Source: Celeribacter indicus | Lineage (GTDB): Bacteria; Pseudomonadota; Alphaproteobacteria; Rhodobacterales; Rhodobacteraceae | Assembly: GCF_000819565.1 (NCBI RefSeq) | Contig: NZ_CP004393.1 | Location: 3,906,001 to 3,970,000 of the forward strand | DNA: 64,000 bases | Direction of reading: 5' to 3' | In this document: one piece after another, positions 25,516 through 33,322 of the stretch | Layout: the number at the start of each line of letters is the position of its first letter | Position numbering within the stretch: the stretch's first letter is position 1 | The notes under the pieces: model-generated | Told to the model about the DNA's origin: nothing | Databases searched by the model: none | The model's input: only the letters and a program-made list of their open reading frames with translations | Made by a program: the position numbers and the translations under genes

Positions 25516-27047
25516 AGCCCGCACGTCTCGTGACGGGGTTCGTGACCGTCGGCGGCTGGACCTTCCTGAGCCGCCTCCTGGGCTTCGTCCGCGATGCCCT
25601 CGTCGCCGCCTATCTCGGCGCGGGCCCTGCGGCAGAAGCCTTCGTCGTCGCCTTCTCGCTGCCGAACATGTTCCGCCGTTTCTTCGCGGAAGGCACTCTC
25701 AACGTCGCCTTCGTGCCGATCTTCTCGAAGAAGGTCGAGGCCGGGGAGAACGCGCGCCGCTTCGCCGAGGACACGCTCTCCGCCCTCGCCTTCGCACTCC
25801 TCGTGCTGACCGTGGTCGCGACGATCTTCATGCCCCTGCTCGTGACGGCGATGGCCGCCGGCTTCATCGGGGACGAACGGTTCGACCTTGCCGTCGACTA
25901 CGGGCGCATCGCCTTTCCCTACGTGCTGTTCATCTCGCTCGGCGCGCTGTTCTCGGGGGTGCTGAACGCCACCGGACGCTTCGCCGCCGCAGCCGCGGCG
26001 CCGGTGCTCCTGAACATCATCCTGTCGCTCGCCATGATCGGCGCGGCAAAGACCGGCATTCCGGTCGAGCGCGCCCTGATCTGGGCCGTGCCCGTCGCGG
26101 GGATCGCCCAGCTCGCCGTCGTCTGGCGCGCGGCCGCGAAGGCCGGCTTCCCGCTGGTCCCGCACCGCCCGCGCTTCACGCCCGAAATCCGGCGCCTGCT
26201 CGTGCTGGCGACCCCCGCCGCGCTCGCCGGCGGCGTGGTGCAGATCAACCTGCTGATCGGACGGCAGGTCGCCTCCTTTTCCCAGGACGGCGCGCTGCAA
26301 TATCTCAACCTTGCCGACCGGCTCTACCAGCTCCCGCTCGGCGTCGTCGCCATCGCCATCGGCATCGTGCTGCTGCCCGATCTCTCGCGCCGGCTCCAGG
26401 CGGGCGACGGCAAGGGCGCGCGCGACGCCTACAACCGGGCCTTCGAATTCGCGCTCCTGCTCACCGTGCCCGCCGCCGTCGCGCTCGTCGTAATCCCGGA
26501 GCCGCTCATCTCCTTCCTGTTCCAGCGCGGCGCCTTCACCGCGGAGGACGCCCACAAGACCGCGGTGGCGGTCATGATCTACGGCCTCGGCCTGCCCGCC
26601 TTCGTGATGCAGAAGGTGCTCCAGCCGCTCTATTTCGCGCGGGAGAACACCCGCACCCCGTTCCGCTTCGCGGTCTTCGCGATGGTGATCAACGCCGCCG
26701 TCGCGATCGGCCTCGCCTTCGTCATCGGCTATCTCGCCGCCGCCGTCGCCACGACCGTCGCCGCCTGGGCCATGGTCGCGCTCCTGTGGTTCGGAAAATC
26801 CGGAATGGGCGAGGAGGTGACGGCCGATCCCCGGCTGGTCCGCCGCACCCCGCGCATCCTCGCCGCGGCGGTGCTGATGGGGCTGTTGCTCTACGGCACG
26901 AACCTCGCCCTCGCGCCGGTGTTCGAGCTCTCGCGCGGCCTGGCCACGCTGCTCCTCGTCTCCGTGGGCATCATCGGCTATTTCGCGATCGCCCATGCCA
27001 TCGGCGCCACCCGCTTTGCCGAGCTTAGGGGATCGGTGCGGCGCTGA
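25512..27047 (+). CDS. murJ: Lipid II flippase MurJ
   Basis: Polytopic inner-membrane protein (511 aa, about 14 hydrophobic segments) of the MviN/MurJ family, which moves lipid II across the membrane for peptidoglycan synthesis. The N-terminal family signature TFLSRLLGFVRDALVAAYLG and FSLPNMFRRFFAEGTLNVAFVP are present, as is QLPLGVVAIAIGIVLLPDLS. The ATG overlaps the glnD stop (ATGA); the glnD-murJ pair is common in alphaproteobacteria. It converges on the rhomboid-like gene, with a 27-bp tandem repeat between them. Confidence 0.96.
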   Translation: MKPARLVTGFVTVGGWTFLSRLLGFVRDALVAAYLGAGPAAEAFVVAFSLPNMFRRFFAEGTLNVAFVPIFSKKVEAGENARRFAEDTLSALAFALLVLTVVATIFMPLLVTAMAAGFIGDERFDLAVDYGRIAFPYVLFISLGALFSGVLNATGRFAAAAAAPVLLNIILSLAMIGAAKTGIPVERALIWAVPVAGIAQLAVVWRAAAKAGFPLVPHRPRFTPEIRRLLVLATPAALAGGVVQINLLIGRQVASFSQDGALQYLNLADRLYQLPLGVVAIAIGIVLLPDLSRRLQAGDGKGARDAYNRAFEFALLLTVPAAVALVVIPEPLISFLFQRGAFTAEDAHKTAVAVMIYGLGLPAFVMQKVLQPLYFARENTRTPFRFAVFAMVINAAVAIGLAFVIGYLAAAVATTVAAWAMVALLWFGKSGMGEEVTADPRLVRRTPRILAAAVLMGLLLYGTNLALAPVFELSRGLATLLLVSVGIIGYFAIAHAIGATRFAELRGSVRR

Positions 27048-27056
27048 CCCGCTCTG

Positions 27057-27152
27057 CACGCGCAACCGCGCAACTTTTCACCGCACGCGCAACCGCGCAA
27101 CTTTTCACCGCGCGCGCAACCGCGCAACTTTTCACCGCGCGCGCAACCGCGC
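27057..27152. repeat. 27-bp tandem repeat at the 3' end of the rhomboid-like gene
   Basis: Three full copies (27057, 27084, 27111) and a 15-base partial copy of a 27-mer whose core is CGCAACCGCGCAACTTTTCA. The array lies between convergent murJ and the rhomboid-like gene; the gene's stop codon (27132-27134) is in the third copy, and each further copy repeats the same in-frame stop. Confidence 0.9.
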
Positions 27153-27830
27153 GACGATCCGCCCGAAGGCGCCCGGCACCAGCAGCGCGGCGGTGACGAA
27201 GCCCGCCACGAATCCCGACAGGTCGGCGATCCAGTCGGGCGTGCCGCCGAACATCAGGCCGAAGACGAGCTGGAGCCCCATCAGGAACCCGATGAGGGTG
27301 AAGGCCCGGATCCGGCTCTCCTGCATCCGCCCGAGCCCGATCCAGAGGATGAAGGTATAGGCCCCGACAAAGCCGTAGGCCGCCGGATAGGCCCCGACGA
27401 GCTGCACCTGCGTGTTCACCGCCAGCCCGTAGACGAGCGAACCGGCAACCGTCGCGACGGCGAAGATCACGAGCACGGCGAGGTTGCCGAAGGTCTCCCC
27501 CACCATCTTGCCGAGCGCGAGGATGAAGACGAGCACCATCAGCGCATGGGTGAAGGAATAGTGGATGAAGGCATAGGAGAGAAAGCGCAGGAGATGTTCG
27601 AGCGGCCATTGCCCCTGGGCGCGCATCGCCTCGAAGATCACGTCGAAGAAGCCGTAATCCTCCATCGCCGCGATCCGCCAGCCGACCGCATCGGCCCCGC
27701 CGATCAGCCCAAGCGTGCCGAGCTGGAAGACAAGCTCGATCCCGCCCAGCACGAGCGCGATCGCCACGACCATCGGCGGCAGCGCGTTGAAGGGAAGTTC
27801 GGGGCGGGTGTCGCTCTGGTGATCTGACAT
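27132..27830 (-). CDS. Rhomboid-like membrane protein lacking the catalytic residues
   Basis: Polytopic membrane protein (232 aa, about six hydrophobic segments) with the rhomboid core: the conserved loop and TM2 region FLSYAFIHYSFTHALMVL (His 90 and 95) is retained. The catalytic serine motif GxSG is replaced by YPAAYGF at about residues 148-154, and the TM6 histidine region reads IADLSGFVAG with no His, so this is probably not an active protease. Start at 27830 with AAGGAAAG upstream. It is divergent from trpS. Function unknown; inactive rhomboids elsewhere act as chaperones or in protein quality control. Confidence 0.85.
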   Translation of the reverse strand: MSDHQSDTRPELPFNALPPMVVAIALVLGGIELVFQLGTLGLIGGADAVGWRIAAMEDYGFFDVIFEAMRAQGQWPLEHLLRFLSYAFIHYSFTHALMVLVFILALGKMVGETFGNLAVLVIFAVATVAGSLVYGLAVNTQVQLVGAYPAAYGFVGAYTFILWIGLGRMQESRIRAFTLIGFLMGLQLVFGLMFGGTPDWIADLSGFVAGFVTAALLVPGAFGRIVARLRAR

Positions 27831-27906
27831 TTCGGGGCTTTCCTTGACGCTTTCGCCGGCCATAGGTAAGCGATGACCACCCATTAATCCAGTGACGGAG
27901 TTCCAG

Positions 27907-28923
27907 ATGGACAAGCCTGCCTTTACGCCCCGCGTCTTTTCGGGGATCAAGCCTTCGGGCGGGCTCACCCTCGGCAACTATCTCGGCGCGATCAAGCGTT
28001 TCGTGGATATGCAGGGCGGTGAGTTCGAAACCATCTATTGCGTGGTGGATATGCACGCGATCACCGTCTGGCAAAGCCCCGAGGACCTGCGCCACGCGAC
28101 CCGCGAAGTCGCCGCCGGCTATCTGGCCTCCGGCATTGATCCCGACCGCTCGATCCTGTTCAACCAGTCCCGCGTCTCCGGCCATGCCGAGCTCGGCTGG
28201 CTGTTCAACTGCGTCGCCCGCGTCGGCTGGATGAACCGCATGACCCAGTTCAAGGACAAGGCGGGCAAGAACGCGGAGAACGTCTCCCTCGGCCTCTACG
28301 CCTATCCCTCGCTCATGGCCGCCGACATCCTGCTCTACCACGCCACCCACGTCCCCGTGGGCGAGGACCAGAAACAGCATGTCGAATTGACCCGCGACAT
28401 CGCGGCGAAGTTCAACCACGACTACAAGGTGGACTTCTTCCCGGAGACGGTGCCGGTGATCGAGGGCCCCGCGATGCGCGTGATGAACCTGCGCGACGGC
28501 ACGAAGAAGATGTCGAAATCGGGCGAAAGCGACATGGAACGCATCAACATGACCGACGATGCCGACTCCATCGCGAAGAAATTCAGGAAGGCGAAGACCG
28601 ATCCCGAACCGCTCCCCGAGGAGATGGACGGGCTCGACAGCCGGCCCGAGGCGCGCAACCTCGTGAACATCTACGCCGGCCTTGCCAACATGACCGCCGA
28701 CTCCGTGCTCGCGGAATATGGCGGCGAAGGCTGGGGCCGGTTCAAACCCGCCCTGGCCGAACTCGCGGTCGAACGGCTCGCCCCGATCTCCGGCGAGATG
28801 AAGCGCCTGATGGACGATCCGGCGGAAATCGACCGGATCATGGAAAAGGGCGCGGAAAAGGCCCGCGAGATCGCCCAGCCGATCCTCGAGAAGACCTTCG
28901 ACATCATGGGCTTCGTCCGCTGA
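27907..28923 (+). CDS. trpS: Tryptophanyl-tRNA synthetase
   Basis: Class I aminoacyl-tRNA synthetase (338 aa) that charges tRNA-Trp. The HIGH-equivalent is in [15 protein letters not shown] near the N-terminus and the KMSKS loop in [10 protein letters not shown] at about residue 200; [20 protein letters not shown] is also diagnostic. The start at 27907 has GGAG six bases upstream; a GTG five codons earlier is less likely. Its last 18 bases begin a 51-bp tandem repeat that continues beyond the stop, followed by a terminator. Confidence 0.97.
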   Translation: MDKPAFTPRVFSGIKPSGGLTLGNYLGAIKRFVDMQGGEFETIYCVVDMHAITVWQSPEDLRHATREVAAGYLASGIDPDRSILFNQSRVSGHAELGWLFNCVARVGWMNRMTQFKDKAGKNAENVSLGLYAYPSLMAADILLYHATHVPVGEDQKQHVELTRDIAAKFNHDYKVDFFPETVPVIEGPAMRVMNLRDGTKKMSKSGESDMERINMTDDADSIAKKFRKAKTDPEPLPEEMDGLDSRPEARNLVNIYAGLANMTADSVLAEYGGEGWGRFKPALAELAVERLAPISGEMKRLMDDPAEIDRIMEKGAEKAREIAQPILEKTFDIMGFVR

Positions 28924-29030
28924 CGCGTTCGAGTGGCCGCACACCTCCGGTGCGACATGGGCTTCGTCCGCTGACGCGTCCGAGTGGCCGCACACCTCCG
29001 GTGTGACATGGGCTTCGTCCGCTGACGCGG
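28906..29030. repeat. 51-bp tandem repeat at the trpS 3' end
   Basis: The sequence starting ATGGGCTTCGTCCGCTGACG (the last codons and stop of trpS) recurs at 28957 and 29008, exactly 51 bases apart, giving two full copies and a partial third. The copies differ at two positions. The second copy contains a perfect CACACC-TCC-GGTGTG hairpin. Confidence 0.92.
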
Positions 29031-29048
29031 CCCGAAACCCCCATCACG

Positions 29049-29074
29049 AAAGGGCGCCTCGCCGGGCGCCCTTT
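29049..29074. terminator. Terminator after trpS
   Basis: Stem of AAAGGGCGCC against GGGCGCCCTTT with a short TCGCC loop and a terminal TTTT, after the trpS repeat array. It can serve trpS and, from the other side, the convergent L,D-transpeptidase gene. Confidence 0.85.
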
Positions 29075-29077
29075 TGC

Positions 29078-29101
29078 GTTTCCTTTGTGCCCCAAATACT
29101 C
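29078..29101 (+). repeat. Dispersed GTTTCCTTTGTGCC-AAATACTC repeat, copy 3
   Basis: Follows the trpS terminator directly and ends inside the stop codon of the convergent L,D-transpeptidase gene (29100-29102). Same sequence as copy 2 at 4467 except for one base. Confidence 0.6.
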
Positions 29102-29702
29102 AGATCAGCTTGACCTGCGTGCCCAGCGCGACGCGGGGATAGAGATCCGCGATCATCTCGTTGTAAAGGCCGATGCAACCGTCCGACGACCGGCGGCCGA
29201 TCTTGCGCGTGTCATGGGTGCCGTGGATGCGGTAATATTGCCAGGACAGGTAGAGCGCATGGGTGCCGAGCGGATTGTCCGGCCCCGCGGGCACCACCTT
29301 CGGGAGAGAGGGATCGCGTTCGCGCATCGATGGCGTCGGTGTCCAGGTCGGGCCCTCCACCTTGCGGATCACTTCGGTATAGCCGCGTTTCGTCAGATCT
29401 TCGGAGATGGGAACCGAGGTCGGATAGAGCTTGTAGGTCGCCCCGTCCCCGCTCCAGAAATGCAGCGCGCGGCTCACCGTGTCGGCGACGATCGCACCCT
29501 GGCCGAGTTCGCTGAAATGCTCGCGCCAGTCCGCGCGGCGGAAGCTCGAGATGTTGCGGCGCGCCTCCTTCTTCCCCTGCAATTCCTCCGGCAGGGTCAG
29601 GCCGATTTCCTGCGCCCCTGCTCCGGAGGCAAGGAAGGGGGTCGCAAGGAGGGGGGCGGAGAGGGCGAGTTTCAGAAAGCCGCGCTTGCTCAGGGGGATC
29701 AT
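29100..29702 (-). CDS. L,D-transpeptidase (YkuD family)
   Basis: Periplasmic cysteine transpeptidase (200 aa) that makes 3-3 peptidoglycan cross-links or attaches proteins to the wall. The YkuD motif is visible as RIHGTHD and SSDGCIGLYN with the nucleophilic Cys; the usual Arg after Cys-Ile is Gly here, a mild deviation. The N-terminus SKRGFLKLALSAPLLATPF is a signal peptide with a Tat-like KR-x-F-L-K core. The start at 29702 gives this signal directly; an ATG ten codons upstream (29732) is possible and neither has a strong ribosome binding site. Confidence 0.9.
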   Translation of the reverse strand: MIPLSKRGFLKLALSAPLLATPFLASGAGAQEIGLTLPEELQGKKEARRNISSFRRADWREHFSELGQGAIVADTVSRALHFWSGDGATYKLYPTSVPISEDLTKRGYTEVIRKVEGPTWTPTPSMRERDPSLPKVVPAGPDNPLGTHALYLSWQYYRIHGTHDTRKIGRRSSDGCIGLYNEMIADLYPRVALGTQVKLI

Positions 29703-30090
29703 GACGGGTCGGTCCTCGTGCGTTGTTCTCATTCCAGGGTCGCGCCCACCATGCGGCGCCCGGACATATTCGCAATTCACGATAAGGTGCGTGCACGGAG
29801 AGCGCCGCGGATTGCGGCAGCGATGTCACACGCGCGTTTCATTGCGCCGCTAGGGTCCTCCCGCGGCGCCTCCCGTTCGGCCCTGTCCCCCGGCTGACGC
29901 GCAGTGCCCTTGCGCAGATGCGCCCGCGCGGGCTGATCGTCTTCCCCGACGGATCAGATCCCGTCCCCTCCCGTGCGACCGGGAGGGGACGGCCCCCGCG
30001 ACACATCGCGCAAGCTGTTGCCTTGACGGCGCGCCTCGGTCATCATCGCGCCGGACCCGCCCGAATGCCGGGACAAAGGACAGATCGACC
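29703..30090. other. Divergent intergenic region with a 13-bp hairpin
   Basis: A 388-base region between the L,D-transpeptidase and universal stress protein genes, which are divergent. It contains a perfect inverted repeat CCGTCCCCTCCCG / CGGGAGGGGACGG (29961-29992, six-base loop) without a T tract. I see no further gene and no clear promoter hexamers. Confidence 0.6.
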
Positions 30091-30546
30091 ATGCGCAAGT
30101 TCCTCGTCATCCTCGACGACAGCCGCGAATGCCTCAACGCCATGCGCTTTGCCGCCATGCGCGCGGCGAAGACAGGCGGCGGGGTGACGATCCTGTCGAT
30201 CATCCCGCCAGAGGAGTTCAACCACTGGATCGGCGTGGCCGACCTGATGCGCGAGGAGACCCGCGAACGGATCGTCGCCCATTACGAGGTCTTCGCCAAA
30301 TGGATGCGCGACCGCCAGGGCGTCGAGCCGGATCTGGTGATCCGGGAGGGCGAGGCGGTGCATGAAATCCTCTCCCAGATCCGCGAGGATCCCGAGATCG
30401 GCGTGCTCGTGCTCGGCGCCGGGACGGAGAAATCCGGCCCCGGTCCGCTCGTGAACGCCATGTCGAAACAGGCGGGTTACCTGCCGATCCCGATGACGCT
30501 GGTGCCCGGCGAGATGTCGAAGGAAAAGCTCGAAAGCGTGACCTGA
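30091..30546 (+). CDS. Universal stress protein (UspA family)
   Basis: Single UspA domain protein (151 aa) with the beta-alpha core: LVILDDSRECLNAMRFA at the N-terminus and a C-terminal ILVLGAGTEKSGPGPL-like stretch (VLVLGAGTEKSGPGPLV) resembling the ATP-binding GxxGxxxS/P loop. Such proteins act in the cytoplasm under starvation, redox or membrane stress. The start at 30091 has AAAGGA ten bases upstream. The next gene (DUF2267) starts one base after its stop, so they are probably co-transcribed. Confidence 0.92.
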   Translation: MRKFLVILDDSRECLNAMRFAAMRAAKTGGGVTILSIIPPEEFNHWIGVADLMREETRERIVAHYEVFAKWMRDRQGVEPDLVIREGEAVHEILSQIREDPEIGVLVLGAGTEKSGPGPLVNAMSKQAGYLPIPMTLVPGEMSKEKLESVT

Positions 30547-30547
30547 C

Positions 30548-31012
30548 ATGACCATGCCATGGACCTACCGCCACGCCCAGAAGGAGTTCCGGTCCTTCCT
30601 TGCCGATGCGAAGGGCCGGATGGGACATGTGATGGAGAGCGACAATATGACCTATACGGCGGTCGACGGCGTTCTTCAGGTCTTCCGGCGCCGGCTCACC
30701 CCGCCGCAGGTGATCGCTTTCGGCGATGCGATCCCCTCCCTTCTCCGGGCGATGCTCGTCTATAACTGGCGCGTCGACGCCGTGCCCCTGCCCTTCGGCA
30801 CCCGCGCGGAGATGATCCGCGAAGCGCAATCGCTGCGAAAGGCCCACAATATCACGCCGCTGAACGTGATCGAGGCCACGGCCTATGCGCTGTGGCGTCA
30901 TTCTTCGCATCACGATCTGGAACGCGTCCTCGCGGGCATCAGCCCCGAGGCCGTCGCCTTCTGGACGGTTCCGGGCGTTTCGGCCAAGGAGCTTGAACAA
31001 AGGATTATCTGA
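30548..31012 (+). CDS. DUF2267 domain-containing protein
   Basis: Protein of 154 aa that matches the DUF2267 family in its core (YTAVDGVLQVFRRRLTPPQVIAFGDAIPSLLRAML, split here by several conserved positions). The family has no known biochemical role but is often found beside stress proteins, as here where it directly follows a universal stress protein. Soluble and all-helical in appearance, no signal peptide. An ATG two codons in is an alternative start. The Irr-like palindrome follows nine bases after its stop but points to the next gene. Confidence 0.85.
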   Translation: MTMPWTYRHAQKEFRSFLADAKGRMGHVMESDNMTYTAVDGVLQVFRRRLTPPQVIAFGDAIPSLLRAMLVYNWRVDAVPLPFGTRAEMIREAQSLRKAHNITPLNVIEATAYALWRHSSHHDLERVLAGISPEAVAFWTVPGVSAKELEQRII

Positions 31013-31020
31013 GGCTAATA

Positions 31021-31037
31021 TTTAGAACCGTTCTAAA
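31021..31037. promoter_or_regulatory. Irr/ICE-like iron-response operator
   Basis: TTTAGAACCGTTCTAAA is a perfect palindrome (eight-base arms, one central base) matching the iron control element pattern TTTAGAA-N-TTCTAAA bound by Irr in alphaproteobacteria. It lies 58 bases upstream of the nfuA start, consistent with repression of an Fe-S gene when iron or haem is short. Confidence 0.75.
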
Positions 31038-31095
31038 ACTTGACTTTCGGCGCGCGAAAGCGCATATCCGACCTCATCAGTAAGGAATACGCGCC

Positions 31096-31659
31096 ATGTT
31101 CATCCAGACCGAATCCACGCCGAACCCGGCAACGCTGAAATTCCTGCCGGGCCAGGCGGTTCTCGACAGCGGCACCGCCGATTTCCCGACCGAGGAGGCC
31201 GCGAAGACCTCTCCCCTCGCCAGCCGCATCTTCGCGGTGGGCAATATCGCGGGCGTGTTCTTCGGCTCCGACTTCGTCACCGTGACGAAGGACGAGGCGA
31301 CCGACTGGGATCATGTGAAGCCTGCGATCCTCGGCGCGATCATGGAACATTTCCAGTCCGGCGCCCCGGTGATGGAAGGCGAAGGCGCGGTTCCCGCCGG
31401 CCATGCCGCCCATGACGGACCCGACAGCGACATCGTCCAGCAGATCAAGGAACTGCTCGATACGCGCGTGCGGCCCGCGGTGGCGCAGGACGGCGGCGAC
31501 ATCACCTTCCACGGCTTCGACCGCGGCGTGGTCTACCTGCATATGCAGGGTGCCTGTGCCGGCTGCCCCTCCTCGACCCTGACGCTCAAGATGGGCATCG
31601 AGAACCTGCTGCGCCACTACATCCCCGAAGTGCTCGAAGTGCGCCCCGTCGCCGCCTGA
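31096..31659 (+). CDS. nfuA: NifU/NfuA family Fe-S cluster carrier
   Basis: Fe-S scaffold or carrier (187 aa) that delivers clusters to apo-proteins in the cytoplasm. The N-terminal Nfu-N domain (MFIQTESTPNPATLKFLPG, about residues 1-90) is followed by the C-terminal NifU domain with RPAVAQDGGDI and the cluster-binding CAGC at about residue 155. Start ATG with TAAGGA upstream. It is probably controlled by the Irr-like palindrome at 31021. A rimI-like gene follows 11 bases downstream. Confidence 0.95.
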   Translation: MFIQTESTPNPATLKFLPGQAVLDSGTADFPTEEAAKTSPLASRIFAVGNIAGVFFGSDFVTVTKDEATDWDHVKPAILGAIMEHFQSGAPVMEGEGAVPAGHAAHDGPDSDIVQQIKELLDTRVRPAVAQDGGDITFHGFDRGVVYLHMQGACAGCPSSTLTLKMGIENLLRHYIPEVLEVRPVAA

Positions 31660-31670
31660 CCGGCGCCGGA

Positions 31671-32102
31671 GTGTCGGCCTTCGGCCCTGCCCGCCTGGCC
31701 GAGATCCACACGGCCAGCTTCACGACGCCCCGCCCCTGGTCCGAACGGGACTTCGCGGAACTCCTTCCCCTGCGCGGCGTGTTCCTCGTCACCTGCGGCG
31801 GCCCCGGCTTTGCTCTCGGACGCGCGGTGGCTGGGGAAGCGGAACTTCTGACCATCGCGGTGATGCCCGACGCCCGCGGGCAGGGGGCAGGACGGCGGCT
31901 CCTGCGCGACTACGAGGCGACGGCGCAGGCGGCGGGGGCGCGCATGTCCTTTCTCGAGGTCGCCGAGGACAACCTCCCGGCGATCACGCTCTACCGCTCC
32001 GCCGGATATCGCGAATCCGGCCGGCGCGGCGGCTATTACGTCACCCCCGACGGCGACCGGATCGACGCGCTTCTCCTCGAAAAGCGGATCGGGGAGATGT
32101 GA
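31671..32102 (+). CDS. GNAT family N-acetyltransferase (RimI-like)
   Basis: Acetyl-CoA-dependent N-acetyltransferase (143 aa). The acetyl-CoA loop is VMPDARGQGAGRRLLRDYE, preceded by the strand ELLTIAV and followed by FLEVAEDNLPAITLYRSAGY, which is characteristic of RimI, the acetylase of ribosomal protein S18. GTG start at 31671 with CGCCGGA upstream. The position after nfuA is common in this group, often with tsaB between; tsaB is absent here. Confidence 0.87.
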   Translation: MSAFGPARLAEIHTASFTTPRPWSERDFAELLPLRGVFLVTCGGPGFALGRAVAGEAELLTIAVMPDARGQGAGRRLLRDYEATAQAAGARMSFLEVAEDNLPAITLYRSAGYRESGRRGGYYVTPDGDRIDALLLEKRIGEM

Positions 32103-32179
32103 CCCAACGGAACGGCGCGCACGGATGTCCAATCTCTGCGCATCGGACGACCAAACGGTCAAATTCCCGAAAAACCCTA

Positions 32180-32208
32180 TTGACCCTCCTGCGGCGACAC
32201 GCCCTAAT
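32180..32208 (+). promoter_or_regulatory. Candidate sigma-70 promoter of the second BMP transporter
   Basis: TTGACC (32180-32185) and CCTAAT (32203-32208) separated by 17 bases, about 110 bases upstream of the binding-protein gene at 32321 in the 218-base gap. The hexamers match the consensus moderately; nothing else in the gap is recognised. Confidence 0.4.
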
Positions 32209-32320
32209 CCCTCTTATCGGCGGGAAAAACTGCCCGCTCCATGGGCATGTGACCAGGCTTCGGGCAGACGCGCCGGAGCGTGGGGACGGCCCCAAGACAA
32301 GGACCTGACGGGAGATGACC

Positions 32321-33310
32321 ATGACCCTCAAGACGACTTTCCTCGGCGCGGCGGCCGCCCTCGCCCTGACTTCCGGGGCGGCCCTTGCCGAACCGGCGAT
32401 CATCTTCGACCTCGGCGGGAAATTCGACAAATCCTTCAATGAAAGCTCCTTCACCGGGGCCGAACGCTGGAAAGAGGAAACCGGAGGCTCCTATCGCGAC
32501 GTCGAGCTTCAGTCCGACGCGCAGCGCGAACAGGCCCTGCGCCGCTTCGCCGAGAACGGCTTCAACCCGATCGTGATGGCCGGCTTCTCCTTCGCGAGCG
32601 CGCTCGAAACCGTCGCGGCCGACTTCCCGGACACGAAATTCACCATCATCGACGGCGCGGTGGAAGCGCCGAACGTCCGCTCCGTGGTCTTCAAGGAGGA
32701 GGAAGGCTCCTACCTCGCGGGGATCGCGGCGGCCTATGCGGCCGAGGGCAATACCGTCTCCTTCGTCGGCGGCATGGACATCCCGCTCATCTCCAAGTTC
32801 GCCTGCGGCTATGCCGAAGGGTTCAAGTCGGTGAAACCCGAGGGCCGGGTGATCGTGAACATGACCGGCACCACGCCGGCGGCCTGGAACGACCCGGTGA
32901 AGGGCGGCGAACTGACGCGCGCGCAGAAGGCGGCCGGCTCCGAGGTGGTCTTTGCCGCGGCGGGCGGCACCGGCCTCGGCGTGCTCCAGACAGCGGCCGA
33001 CGAGGACATGCTCGCCATCGGCGTGGACAGCAACCAGAACTATCTCCAGCCGGGCCATGTGCTGACCTCGATGGTCAAGCGCGTCGACAATGCCGTATAT
33101 GACGCCTTCACCCAGGGCGAGGAACTCCAGACCGGGCTGATCGTGATGGGGCTCGAGAACGAGGGCGTGGCGCTGGCGATGGACGAATACAATGCCGATC
33201 TCATCACCGAGGAGATGCAGGCCGCGATCAACGAGGCGACGCAGAAGATCGTCTCCGGCGAAATCGTTGTGCACGACTACATGTCCGACGACTCCTGCCC
33301 GGCGTTCTGA
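32321..33310 (+). CDS. BMP family ABC transporter substrate-binding protein
   Basis: Periplasmic binding protein (329 aa) of the BmpA family, first gene of a complete four-gene import operon. Signal peptide MTLKTTFLGAAAALALTSG with cleavage near ALA-EP; no lipobox. The ligand domain shows FDLGGKFDKSFNESSFTG, which is the family hallmark. The start at 32321 is preferred over an ATG two codons upstream because GGGAG then has correct spacing. By family the ligand is probably a purine nucleoside or related compound; a deoD gene in this window would fit but is not linked. Confidence 0.93.
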   Translation: MTLKTTFLGAAAALALTSGAALAEPAIIFDLGGKFDKSFNESSFTGAERWKEETGGSYRDVELQSDAQREQALRRFAENGFNPIVMAGFSFASALETVAADFPDTKFTIIDGAVEAPNVRSVVFKEEEGSYLAGIAAAYAAEGNTVSFVGGMDIPLISKFACGYAEGFKSVKPEGRVIVNMTGTTPAAWNDPVKGGELTRAQKAAGSEVVFAAAGGTGLGVLQTAADEDMLAIGVDSNQNYLQPGHVLTSMVKRVDNAVYDAFTQGEELQTGLIVMGLENEGVALAMDEYNADLITEEMQAAINEATQKIVSGEIVVHDYMSDDSCPAF

Positions 33311-33322
33311 GGCGGTGTCGCG

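Noticed and set aside
27025..28995. Long minus-strand open frame through trpS with repeated 17-residue and 9-residue peptides
   Set aside because: The peptide repeats are simply translations of the 51-bp and 27-bp DNA arrays; the frame is antisense to trpS.
27057..29030. Possible CRISPR array
   Set aside because: The two repeat arrays are contiguous tandem duplications without unique spacers and there are no cas genes in the window.
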